From Hordeum vulgare subsp. vulgare (taxonomy: Eukaryota; Streptophyta; Magnoliopsida; Poales; Poaceae): 64,000 nt of DNA. Positions 24,561 to 33,759 of this stretch are shown in pieces (the stretch's first letter is position 1; every line of letters begins with the position of its first letter). The DNA lies in contig NC_058518.1 in the NCBI RefSeq assembly GCF_904849725.1, positions 322,422,581 through 322,486,580 of the forward strand. Direction: 5' to 3'. The position numbers were made by a program, and so were the translations under genes. The notes under the pieces were generated by a model that saw nothing but the letters and a program-made list of their open reading frames with translations, was not told the origin of the DNA and searched no databases.

Positions 24561-24877
24561 ACTTTTAGTAAATGCATGAAAAAATAATCAACTAAAATTA
24601 TCAAAGTGCTTATTTGTTAAAAAGAATAAAGTAAAACATTAACTAAAAACAAACAAAAAAATCAACTAAAAAGAATTTTCAAAAAGTTTTTTGGTTAAAA
24701 TCTTTAATAGAAAACTGAAATAGAACAGAAATAAATGAAAGTAAAGTTATTCACAAATTTTAAAGAATTCAAATTTGAAAACTAAATATTTAGCTGTAAG
24801 TAGAAAAAAATAAAAATAAAGCAAAGAATAAAACAAAAATAATGGAAAAAATTGAAACTATATGAGAATTTATAGAG

Positions 24878-24947
24878 AAAATTCAACCTAAATTCAAAGT
24901 GACATCACTTTCCAAAGTGACCTCACTTTGAATTTAGGTTGAATTTT
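24878..24947. repeat. Compound perfect hairpin
   Basis: Two perfect 25-base arms (24878-24902 and 24923-24947) enclose 20 bases that themselves contain a 7-bp palindrome, TCACTTT-CC-AAAGTGA (24905-24920). The outer arms also end in AAAGTGA/TCACTTT. It sits in the AT-rich stretch 24560-24960 right of the 338-bp array; nothing else is recognisable in that stretch. Confidence 0.9.
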
Positions 24948-25099
24948 GTCCATATGTTCAAATATATTTTCAATTTTTAAATTTACAGTGCATTTAGGCC
25001 TGTAAGCCTGCTTTAGAGAGGAGCTCGACACGGTTGGGACAGCGGGGCTTATAAACCAGTCGCGGCTCCTCTCGACAAGCGAGGTGGGACTAAACTTTG

Positions 25100-25320
25100 G
25101 AATGCCGCCAGCCCAGGCCTTTAGTACCGGTTCGTGGCACGAACCGTGACTAAAGACCCCCTTTAGTCCCGGGTCGAGCCACGACCCGGGACTAAAGACC
25201 CTCGTTTCCCGCCACTCCGCCTGCCGAAAAGGGGTCTTTAGTCCCGGGTCGTGGCTCGACCAGGGACTAAAGGGTGTTTTTAGTCACGGTTCGTGCCACG
25301 AACCGGGACCAAAGCTCCAC
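25100..25320. repeat. Internal block of CACTA terminal-type repeats
   Basis: Inverted pairs such as AGTACCGGTTCGTGGCACGAACCGTGACT and AGTCCCGGGTCG..CGACCCGGGACT occur deep inside the element, 4 kb from the nearest end, in the style of the outer subterminal repeats. They stop just before a TATA-like box at 25321. Confidence 0.8.
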
Positions 25321-25328
25321 CTATATGG
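25321..25328 (+). promoter_or_regulatory. TATA-like box upstream of the B3-like gene
   Basis: CTATATGG follows directly after the internal terminal-type repeats, as CTATATAAACC does at the left end. It is followed by a GC-rich segment (25390-25745) that looks like a 5' untranslated exon. The likely promoter of the three-exon gene at 26218. Confidence 0.45.
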
Positions 25329-25539
25329 GCGGTAGTTGGAAATTTTTTATGTCCAAATCGCGGTTTCATCTTCTTCCTCCTCTCGCGCGCGACCCGGACG
25401 AACCCTCGATCGACGCTGACTCTTCCCCGACGCGCCGTCGCCGTCTCCGCGCTCCTCCTCGTCGCCGCCTCCCTCGCCTTCAATGTCATTGTTGTCGCTG
25501 CCGCCTCCCTCGCTGTCGCCGCCGCCCCCCTCCCCTCCC

Positions 25540-25745
25540 GCAGTAAGCCCCCTTGCCCTCTCCGGCTCCGGTAAGCCGGTCGGCCCCACGCTCCGGTAAG
25601 CCCACTCCCTCCAGTCGCCGCCGCCCCCTCCCCTCCCACGGTAAGCCCCCTCCCCCTCTCCGGCTCCGGTAAGCCGGTCGGACCCCTCGCTCCGGTAAGC
25701 CCACTCCCTCCAGTCGCCACCGCCCCCCTCCCCTCCCACTCTAGC
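25540..25745 (+). repeat. GC-rich duplication with many GGTAAG donors
   Basis: A roughly 104-bp unit occurs twice. Each holds CGGTAAGCC(GG) and CGGTAAGCCCAC, and copies of CAGTAAGCC or ACGGTAAGCC precede them, giving about six possible 5' splice sites in 200 bp. The next strong acceptor downstream is ACAG/GAAATG at 26214/26215, three bases before the start codon of the B3-like gene. Confidence 0.7.
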
Positions 25746-26217
25746 ACCCCAAGGCTGCTGCCATGTAGATTTGTGCCATCGGTTCAAGCTACTAGAACAA
25801 ATTGAAATAATGGAAATTGAGATGCATATGTTAATAAGAAAATCAAGATATGTATGTTTGTTGAAGATCTTTTGATGGGCTAACTAGAAAGAAGGAAAAA
25901 ATAATGTTTGTAAATCTCATGTAAGTAGGCACACATTAGGTTTGAATTAGACAACCAATGGTTTATTTAAACTTTGGAGAGGAAAAAGGCACATACATAT
26001 TTCACCAACTTACAAATATCATCCTTTTGTTGGTGTTAATATAATGCATAAAACAGTAGTTAGTTTCTCACTTTTGCTTGCTAAATTGTGCTAAGTTTTG
26101 TCAGAATGTCCGAGTGGCCTAGCTAACTATGTTTATATATATATAGATGTTCAATTCTTTCGATATATATAGTGTCACGATTGTTGTTTACACACATTTA
26201 CCACATTAAAACAGGAA

Positions 26218-28545
26218 ATGTTTGACGATGGATATTGGGAGTGTGAGTATTGCGGCGACTGTCGGGGTATCTGCTACACGTCTCACCTGCGAGACAATAG
26301 GTTCTTCAGCATGAAGCTTGACGAGAATATTGATATGTACCTCCCTTTCCATGCAGGAGGATATGTGTTGGAGAGGCTCGGTTTCGAAGACCACGAGAGA
26401 ATTGAGACAAGGAGCGCTAACTTGAGGACCATACATGGTCACACATTTGATATCCAAGTATTTAATTCAGTTTTTCAAACAGAATTTGGGTGCCCAAAGT
26501 GGGAAGATTTTTGCAAGGCATATGGATTTCAGGAGGGTATGGAAATCACCTTCGATCTTCGTCCTGAAGATAATATGCCAGACAACATCGACATTTGGGT
26601 GGTTGTCGATGATATGCTTGTTGTTTTACCTCCATGTGAGTTTTGATCTCAACCATATTTGTCAAGTAATTTGCATTTATATTTAGAAATAGTTGGTGTC
26701 AACCTGTTTTTCTCTCTATTTATTTCCCAATTGAATTTTAAGTTTTTAGCAAGTTATACACATATCTTCTGAATATTGTAAAAAATTATAAGAATATTTA
26801 GGAACACTAAAATTTTAATTTTATCCAGTGGTATCGGCATAACACCTTAACACCGGTATCACTAAATATTCTTTGCAAAAGTTGATCTAATTGTTTGATC
26901 CTGAAAATAACTACACGTAGAGGTTTAGATTTCTCACGAGAATTGTATTCTGTAGTAAGAGAGTCCTCTCGCAATTTACATGTCATGTGGTGTTCATCGT
27001 CTATTAAAAGATTTGTTTGGTGCTCAATATTTAATGAAACGGCTGGGAAGTTGAGTTGTACTACCGGTCCAAATATATACTTCCAATAAGAAATGACCAT
27101 TAATTCCACCGAATAACGAGTGATATGCCCTGAAAATTGAACAATTGAAAACTTTGGCCACATGTTGCAGGTTCATAGTTATTGGGCCATAGTTACTACT
27201 GTACTAAATAATTGTCTCATGTTACATGTTGTACAACAACAATAACACATTGTGCTTAGGGACGTGGAAACGTCAAGATGCTATTATAGACCAGCAGCTC
27301 ACCATCGTAATATGAAGAAACTCCCTATATAGGTCGATGAAAAGGGATGCTCTAACTTCTTAGTTTGGACACCGGCTTGAGTGGCGGAGGATGTCATCAC
27401 TCGTCGGGATGCAACCTACTAACTAGAGTAACAGATGACAAGATGATTGAAAATCGTCATGGACTTGTCACTAAAAAGGAAGATAAATAGGTGGTACAAA
27501 CGTTTTAGACTAGGATTGTACTGGATGCGTACGCAACATCCAGTCATGTTTAATACCATAATTAAGTTTGCAGGTGTATGGACTCTTAGGCTGAAGAGAA
27601 TAATTAGTTGCCGGACCGATAGTGAATCATTAAATTGTCCTTTGAATGATCGTAGCACATGTGTGGTCATTTTGAATGGTTTATATAATGCCTACATTGT
27701 GTGGAACTGTTTAGAGCTCAAGGTGTACTATTAGAAAATTGAATTTGATGTTTTAACAAGTTATACTCATATCTTGTGGACATTTACAAAATTTCTAAGT
27801 ATTTTTGAAACATTAAATTATTACAAAATTTGGGTGATTGTCGATGATATGCTTCGTGTTTTACCTCCATGTGAGTTTGTCAACCATATTTGTCAAGTAA
27901 TTTGCATTTATATTTAGAAATAGTTGGTGTTCATACATATACTAAATTTGTTAAATTATAATTTACAGCTTATTTCGTTGCTTCGACTGCATTACGAAAG
28001 TTAATTGACACGACACACTACACGTATGGATCAAATCTAACTTGGGAGGAGAAGGATGTTCTTCTCCACTTTCTTGTTGCTCGTGTTCTGGCTTCTAGGG
28101 ATACCTTCCCATGTCATTTTGGAATTGGCCAAAATTATTCATTTTACATGCCACTAGTGCATAGGTTGAGGCCGGATGACATTCGCCGAAATGTCTTGGT
28201 AAGAGTTTCCTAATTAAGTACGCTCTACTATTGCATAAATGGTGTTGATTACATTGCTAACTAGGTTATTATTATGTTCTTCAACAGCAACTGACACATG
28301 ATGTAGTGCCTCTGTTGATGCACCCAGAAAGTCAAATAAAAATTAGAAGCTCGCTGAGGGCTGAGTTCGATGCTCCATACTCGAGAAACCTCAAATCAAG
28401 ATCAAAAAGGCTCCAAATTGAGGCATGGAGAGAAATAAAGAAAGTTTGCAACCCACAAGCTGGAGACCATTGGATCTCTGTGATTCATCAAGGAGACATA
28501 GGTGTTATTCTGTTTTATGACATTATATCTAAGAGCGAGGACTAG
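26218..28545 (+). CDS. CACTA-borne three-exon gene, Cys-cluster / B3-like protein, 301 aa
   Basis: Coding exons are 26218-26635, 27969-28198 and 28288-28545 (906 nt, stop included). Junctions are canonical: acceptor ACAG at 26214, donor CAT/GTGAGT at 26636, acceptor TTTACAG/CT at 27968, donor TTG/GTAAGA at 28199, acceptor TTCAACAG/CAA at 28287. Phases agree throughout and no stop interrupts. Residues 9-23 form a C-x2-C-x2-C-x3-C-x3-H cluster, a possible metal site. Residues 29-135 have the spacing of a plant B3 DNA-binding domain: FF..L, L-P at 42-43, W95-x2-F98, E-G at 106-107 and F112. Residues about 190-295 suggest a second, weaker B3-like half with W..I and A-G-D. The B3 assignment is inferred from motif spacing only. 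The protein could be a captured host gene or the element's own TNPA-like DNA-binding factor. The gene lies between the internal promoter-like block and the right subterminal repeats. Confidence 0.7.
27735..27945 (+). repeat. Duplicated exon end and intron start within intron 1 of the B3-like gene
   Basis: 27836-27945 repeats 26597-26700 nearly base for base: the last 40 bases of the first coding exon, its CCTCCAT/GTGAGTTT donor, and the first 65 intron bases. The adjacent 27738-27830 repeats 26735-26820. About 0.9 kb of unrelated sequence (26820-27735) lies between the copies. The second exon copy lacks its upstream part and would need a new acceptor to be used. Confidence 0.75.
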
Positions 28546-29155
28546 GTCTTATGAGAGACAAGTTATTCTGGTTTATATTATTACTTGACATGATCGATTA
28601 GGATGCATGCATATATGCATGATGACTATATATATATTATGATGTTTCTCTCTTTTATTTTATGTGTATCATATGATAACTTGGTATATGATTAAGATGA
28701 TGATGAGTTGTTAGATGATCAATTAGAATACTATTGCCACGGAAATGATATGAAATGATATAGTGCAAAAAAGATGCATATATGTGCATGTAACTCGTGT
28801 CTACATTTTGTAAATATATTCGACAAAGCACGACGGATGAGATGGTGTAATATATTCGTGACGATGAGCAATATATATGTAGCAAATAAATGGGAAAATA
28901 GGGGGCAGAAAAATAGCCCATCCAATTAAGTGCAAAACCCTAAACCCAAAAATTGCTCAAAAAACAACGAAGAAATAGCCCCGGTTCGTAATACGAACCG
29001 GGACTAATACCCCTCCCCCCTCGCTCCCAGACCCGCCACGTGGAAGGCCATTAGCCCCGGTTCGAGGCCGAATCGGGGCTAGCAATAGTCCCGGTTGATT
29101 AGTCCCGGTTCGCGAACCGGGACTAATGGTCCAACCGAACCGGGGCTAAATGCCC
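28546..29155. repeat. 3' flank and right subterminal repeats of the CACTA
   Basis: 28546-28975 is AT-rich with many TATATA runs and probably holds the 3' untranslated region of the B3-like gene; nothing else is visible there. From 28976 on, AGCCCCGGTTCG / CGAACCGGGACT repeats in both orientations lead to the terminal repeat. The GTTCGCGAACCGGGACT palindrome at 29106-29124 is the clearest pair. Confidence 0.8.
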
Positions 29156-29631
29156 TTTTTCTACTAGTAAATCCCAATTGGATTAGGACTCCTTCCTTAT
29201 TTTCCCACCTCTTTTGGATTTTCCACTTTTTTCTCATGGGTTTTCCTTGGATGAATTTCTCAGCCCATTATACCTTATTGCACATCCAATAAACCCATGT
29301 GGACCCCTTGGGGCGTGGTGGGCCCACCCAGTGGGCCCCCGAAACCCATTCGTCACTCCCGATACACTACCGACAATGACCGGAAACCTTCCGGAATCCA
29401 AATACCAACTTCCTATTTATCAATCTTCGTTTCCGGACCATTCCTAAAACCCTCGTGACGTCCGGGATCTCGTCCGGGACTCCGAACAAAACTTCGGTCA
29501 CCAACACATATAACTAACCTATACCGAAACGTCACTGAACCTTAAGTGTGCAGACCCTACGGGTTCGAGAACTATGCACACATGACCTGAGACACTCTCT
29601 GGTCAATAACCAACAGCGGGACCTGGATGTC

Positions 29632-31075
29632 TGATACGTCTCCGTCGTATCTACTTTTCCAAAGTCTTTTGCCCTTTTTTTGGAATCTAATTTGCATGAT
29701 TTCAATGGAACTAACCCGAACTAACGTTGTTTTCAGCAGAATTGCCATGGTGTTGTTTTTGCGCAGAAATAAAAGTTCTCGGAATGACCTGGAAATTTAC
29801 GGGGATTTTTTGTGGAATATATAAAAAATACTGGCGCCAGAATCAACCGGAGGGGTGGAGCTGAGAGCCCACAAGCCCACTAGGCGCGGGGCCCCCCCTG
29901 GCCGCGCCTGGCAGGCTTGTGGGGCCCACGAAGCTCCACCGCCTCCGATCTCAGCTCTATTTAGTCCCTTTCGTCCGGAAAAAAATCAAGGAGAAGAGTT
30001 CATCGCGTTTTACAATACGGAGGCGCCGCCAACTCCTGTTCTTCCTGTGGAGGGCAGATCTGGAGTCCGTTCTGGGCTCCAGAGAGGGGAGATCATCGCC
30101 ATCGTCATCACCAACCTTCCTTCATCGCCAATTCCATGATGCTCTTCACCGTTCGTGAGTAATCTCATCGTAGGCTTGCTGGACGGTGATGGGTTGGATG
30201 AGATCTATCATGTAATCGAGTTAGTTTTGACGGGGATTGATCCCTAGTATCCACTGTGTTTTGAGATTGATGTTGCTACTACTTTGCCATGCTTAATGCT
30301 TGTCACTAGGGCCCGATTGCCATGATTTTAGATCTAAACCTATTATGTTGTCGCCAATATATGTGTGTTCTTGATCCTATCTTGCAAGTTGTAGTCACCA
30401 ACTATGTGTTATGTCCCGGCAACCCCGGAGTGACAATAGCCGGAACCACTCCCGGAGATGACCATACTATGAGGAGTTCATGTATTCACCAAGTGTTAAC
30501 GCGTTGGTCTGGTTCTTTATTGAAAGGAGAACCTTAATATTCCGTAGTTTCCATTAGGACCCCGCTGCCACGGGAGGGATGGACAATAGATGTCATGCAA
30601 GTTCTTTTCCCTAAGCACGTATGACTACATACGGAATACATGCCTACGTTACATTGACGAACTGGAGCTAGTTACATATCTCTCCGTGTTATAACTGTTA
30701 CATGATGAATAGCATCCGGCATAATCATCCATCACCGATCCAATGCCTACAAGTTTTTCCTACTAGTCCCTGCTACGTTACTTTGCCGCTACTGTTGTCA
30801 CTCCTGCTACTGTTACTCTGTTGCTACTTCTATTACTTTGCTGCTACTGGTGTCACTTTGTTGCTACTGGTTACCGTTGCTACTGTTGCTACCACACTAC
30901 TCTGCTACTGATACTTTGCTGCAGATACTAAGTCTTTCAGGTGTGGTTGAATTGACAACTCAACTGCTAATACTTGAGAATATTCTTTGGCTTCCCCTTG
31001 TGTCGAATCAATAAATTTGGGTTGAATACTCTACCCTCGAGAACTGTTGCGATCCCCTATACTTGTGGGTTAGCA
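29632..31075 (+). repeat. 5' LTR of the WHAM-like element
   Basis: Starts TGATACGTCTCC and ends TACTTGTGGGTTAGCA (expected TATCA). Length 1444 bp. It includes a stretch rich in GCTACT/TTGCTACTG at 30765-30925. Confidence 0.85.
30765..30925 (+). repeat. Degenerate GCTACTGTT simple repeat in the LTR
   Basis: Short-period CTACTG/TTGCTAC tract. The Leu-rich peptides it yields in one frame are not a gene. Confidence 0.7.
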
Positions 31076-31084
31076 AGACCTTTT

Positions 31085-31104
31085 TCTGCCGTCGTTGCCG
31101 GGGA
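31085..31104 (+). promoter_or_regulatory. tRNA primer-binding site of the WHAM-like element
   Basis: TCTGCCGTCGTTGCCGGGGA sits 9 bases after the LTR end. It differs by a few bases from the TGGCGCCGTTGCCGGGGA site (tRNA-Asp type) usual in Athila elements. Confidence 0.7.
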
Positions 31105-31154
31105 GGCATAGCTATATTCTCTGAGTCACTTGGGATTTACGTGTGCTGGTCACT

Positions 31155-32150
31155 ATGAGGAATGCGAAAGATCCAAGAACTAAAGTCTTGCCCTCAACTA
31201 CGAGGACAGGTAAGGAACTGCCATCTAGCTCTGCACTTGATTCACCTTCAGTTATGAGTAAGTTTGCGACACCACCTCCTGCTAGAAATTTTGATGAGTC
31301 GCCTGTGCTTGATGATGCTACTTCTGTTATCCATGATAATTGTGATGATGCTATGCTTGATACTGCTTTGCCACTAGGTGCATTCCTTGATGCACAAATT
31401 GCTGGAGTTGCTGCTAGATGTGATGATACTTCTGAAACTGCTCAGATTATTGAAGTAGAACCTGCTATTTTGCCTGTTAGAACTAGCTCTCCTCGATATG
31501 AATTGCCTGATATGCCTGAGGGTTATGTTATGGAGGGAGAGATAGCTGAGGAATTTCTTGTTTGTAAGGATAGCTATGATGTTGAGAAATTGTTGCGCAA
31601 GTGGAAAGAAAAATCTTTGAACGCTAGGATGAAATACGACCCGAAGTTTGCTACTTCGCCTATCTTTGTGACCGATAAGGATTATGAATTCTCTGTCGAC
31701 CCTGAGTTAATCACTCTGGTTGAATATGATCCTTTTCACGGTTATGATTCTGAAATGGTTGTAGCACATCTTACCAAACTGCACGATATAGCCACCCTAT
31801 TCACAAGTGAGGAAAAGATCCGCCACTACTATATCCTCAAGCTGTTTCCTTTCTTGCTAAAGGATGATGCTAAGACCTGGTTCACTTCTCTTGCTCCTGG
31901 TTGTGTGCGTAGCCCCCAGGATATGATCTACTAGTTCTCTGAAAAATATTTCCCTGCCCATAAGAAGCAAGTTGCCTTGTAGGAAATATATAACTTTGCG
32001 CAAGTTGAAGAAGAGAGTCTCCCACAAGCTTGGGGAGGCTCGTCCAGCTACTGAATGCTTTGCCTGTCCTCTTGAGAAGAATGAAATACTTGATATCTTC
32101 TATAATGGACCAACCGATGCTTCTAAGGACCACCTAGATAGTTGTGTCGG
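31155..32150 (+). pseudogene. gag fragment of the WHAM-like element
   Basis: The ATG at 31155 (ATGAGGAATGCG) opens a frame to a TAG at 31932-31934, about 259 codons. It has the Athila gag layout: an acidic Asp/Glu-rich N-terminal part, then the helical region with W-x-E-K and the L-L-K-D-D-A-K-T-W-F segment near its end. After the stop the homologous frame continues with further stops to about 32150. Gag would build the virus-like particle. No gag zinc knuckle is reached. Confidence 0.75.
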
Positions 32151-32180
32151 TTATGTTTTTAGGGAACGAACTATAGAACA

Positions 32181-32410
32181 CAGGGCCGGGCCAGCAAAAT
32201 TGAAGGCCGTGTGCAAAACTCTAAAATGAGGCCTGTCTCCTACAAAAAATTATTTATCGCTTAACAAATCTAATAACAAATACTTCGGTTTATTTGCCGG
32301 TACTAATAGAACTTAGTTGAATTTTATAAAATAGGCTGCTACTTGTTTAGAAAAAAAGGCTGCTACAGACTTACCTATATGAAGTAAGACTGAGAGATAC
32401 TTCTAAGAAA
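32181..32410 (+). mobile_element. hAT-like transposon end (fragment)
   Basis: CAGGGCCGGGCC followed by AATTGAAGGCCGTGTGCAAAAC resembles the terminal repeats of plant hAT elements. The 8 bases before it (ATAGAACA, 32173-32180) could be one TSD copy, but no matching right end was found, so only one terminus is supported and the right limit is arbitrary. Confidence 0.4.
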
Positions 32411-32413
32411 GTA

Positions 32414-32496
32414 CTTCCTCCGTATCGAAGTACTTGTAGTTGAAAGAGCTTGTGCTAGCTTTTCTAGTTACAAGTATTTCGGTACAACGGTGGTAC
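32414..32496. mobile_element. Stowaway-like MITE, 83 bp
   Basis: Left CTTCCTCCGTATCGAAGTACTTGTA and right complement GTACCACCGTTGTACCGAAATACTTGTA are inverted copies, with TA on both sides (32412-32413, 32497-32498). Size and TIR type fit the Tc1/mariner-derived Stowaway MITEs. Confidence 0.6.
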
Positions 32497-33099
32497 TATT
32501 GTGTACACCACATTTCTTTAATTGCGTGGAAATGAAATCATTAGTGAAATCGACTAGTACATTAGGCAACAATCAAAGTAAATGGGCGTGATGTGTACAA
32601 TAAAAATGATGGGATGTAGTTTCTATCGGAGAATACTGCTAGAGACTTAAAATTGATCGACTTTGTTACAACAATGTACTGCAGTTTCTACAAAATTAGA
32701 TGAGGAGGATGTGCCAAAACTTGATGTACTTGTAAAAGCTCCGACACAGAATTGATAATGTGTGCTTGAGATTATCATTGACCAGGCGGCGACTTGCCGG
32801 AAGAGCTACAGACAGCAGCGAACGTGGTGCTGGTAGCACCGACGCTGGCCATGTGACCTTCTCCCAGTGATGGAAAATGTTGACTTCAAGGTTGTGTGGA
32901 GCCCAGCTTTCGACAAACTGGCAGTACAATGGATCCTCGGTTGGCGACCACCATGGCCTATAGCTTGCAGACGGAGAAGGATTTCCGTTGATAGGTGAAT
33001 AGACGCGGCGGCGGCGCAGCGCTGGACCGAGTCTTTGTTGACGCGTAGAAACAAACGAATCCACTAGATGTCGAACCCCAACCTCACATCATGCATCTG
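32497..33099 (-). other. Unassigned sequence with a 122-codon minus-strand frame
   Basis: The frame 33064-32696 encodes a Trp/Pro-rich peptide with an R-P-W-W-S-P-T-E-D-P-L-Y-C-Q core. I do not recognise it. It is GC-richer (32770-33060) than its surroundings, which could mean a captured exon or a transposon leader. No splice sites or partner exons are evident, and the rest of the stretch holds nothing recognisable. Confidence 0.25.
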
Positions 33100-33745
33100 T
33101 TGGAAGATTTTTCCTATAAGTAACTACTTGAATTCCCACCTAAGAACTCCCGAAATTTTCTAGTCATGCAATCGGGTCCACGGATACAAGGAGTAAAATC
33201 CATCACTCAACTCCTAGAAATAAAACTCCTCGCCCAGTGTATCACATCCGTTAACACATAACCAGAGATCTTGGAAACTCGTCTATCTCACACCCTCGAA
33301 AACACAACGATACTAAGTATGGAAGTACATTCGAACTCTCTCCACCGGTACTGGGGATGTCGGACTCCTCTCGCCACTACTAGTATTTAAGAAATTTTGA
33401 ACATCCTCCATCCAGAGATACTAAGAAATCTGAATGATAGTGATGTGTTCAAGAATCCCCTGGTGCTCAACTCCCCAGAGGAAATGAAGTCAGACACGAG
33501 GCACCAAGACAGAACTCCGTCACATTGACATCATATAGATTTCAAAAATATCCGCGTGATCCTAAAAAAAATTGAGTGAGAAGAGGAGTATAATTAGAAT
33601 ACTTACGTCAAGATTCCTCGCCGGAGCATAGAAGAGGAGAAAAAAGAATCCTACTCTCCGATATATAACTAGACTCAAAGTAGTTTTTGACTAGACTCGA
33701 CTCGGCCAAGTTCGATCAATCAAGGGGGCTCCTAGGTCGGTACTT
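33100..33745 (-). other. Untranslated leader region of element B
   Basis: Lies between the primer site and the inserted material. On the minus strand it has the CT/AG-rich composition of chromovirus leaders. No gag frame is left. Confidence 0.5.
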
Positions 33746-33756
33746 CTCTGATACCA
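33746..33756 (-). promoter_or_regulatory. Primer-binding site of element B (initiator Met tRNA)
   Basis: Minus strand TGGTATCAGAG, three bases after the LTR end, complementary to the 3' end of initiator Met tRNA. This fixes 33760-37316 as the 5' LTR. Confidence 0.85.
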
Positions 33757-33759
33757 ACT

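Larger units (their letters stand above)
19855..29169 (+). mobile_element. CACTA (En/Spm-type) DNA transposon, 9.3 kb, gene-carrying
   Basis: The left end is CACTAGTAGAAAAAGGG (19855) and the right end is its complement CCCTTTTTCTACTAGTA (to 29169, terminal G decayed to A). A 3-bp TSD AAT flanks both sides (19852-19854, 29170-29172), and removing the element rejoins the Copia LTR. Both ends have inverted AGTCCCGGTTCG/CGAACCGGGACT subterminal repeats, the transposase-binding arrangement of this superfamily. No TNP2 transposase is recognisable. The interior holds a 146-bp array, a 338-bp array, an internal block of terminal-type repeats, and a three-exon gene for a B3-like protein. It is therefore probably non-autonomous. 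Confidence 0.92.
19283..29631 (-). mobile_element. Angela/BARE-type Copia LTR, split by a CACTA element
   Basis: The two pieces are 19283-19854 and 29170-29631. On the plus strand the left piece starts TGTTGGGAAACATTGCATGG, the reverse complement of the ...CCCATGCAACGTTCCCCAACA end of Angela LTRs. The right piece continues the same LTR with GGACCATTCC, CTCGTGACGTCCGGGA and GGTTCGAGAACTATG, all present in reverse order in the intact solo LTR at 53177-54981. It is cut off at 29631, where an Athila LTR begins. No primer site follows the 19283 end, so it is a solo or 3' LTR, not a 5' LTR. Confidence 0.85.
29632..32160 (+). mobile_element. Athila/WHAM-like retrotransposon, 5' part, truncated
   Basis: A complete 5' LTR, primer site and the start of gag are present, then the sequence breaks off around 32133-32180 and pol is missing. 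The LTR start (TGATACGTCTCCGTCGTATC) matches what I recall for the WHAM group. It begins at the point where the Copia LTR stops, so it most likely inserted into that LTR and later lost its 3' half by deletion. Confidence 0.8.

Noticed and set aside
25280..25787. Minus-strand frames of 72-155 codons rich in Gly and Arg
   Set aside because: Produced by the GC-rich duplicated leader of the CACTA gene; repeat-derived and on the opposite strand.
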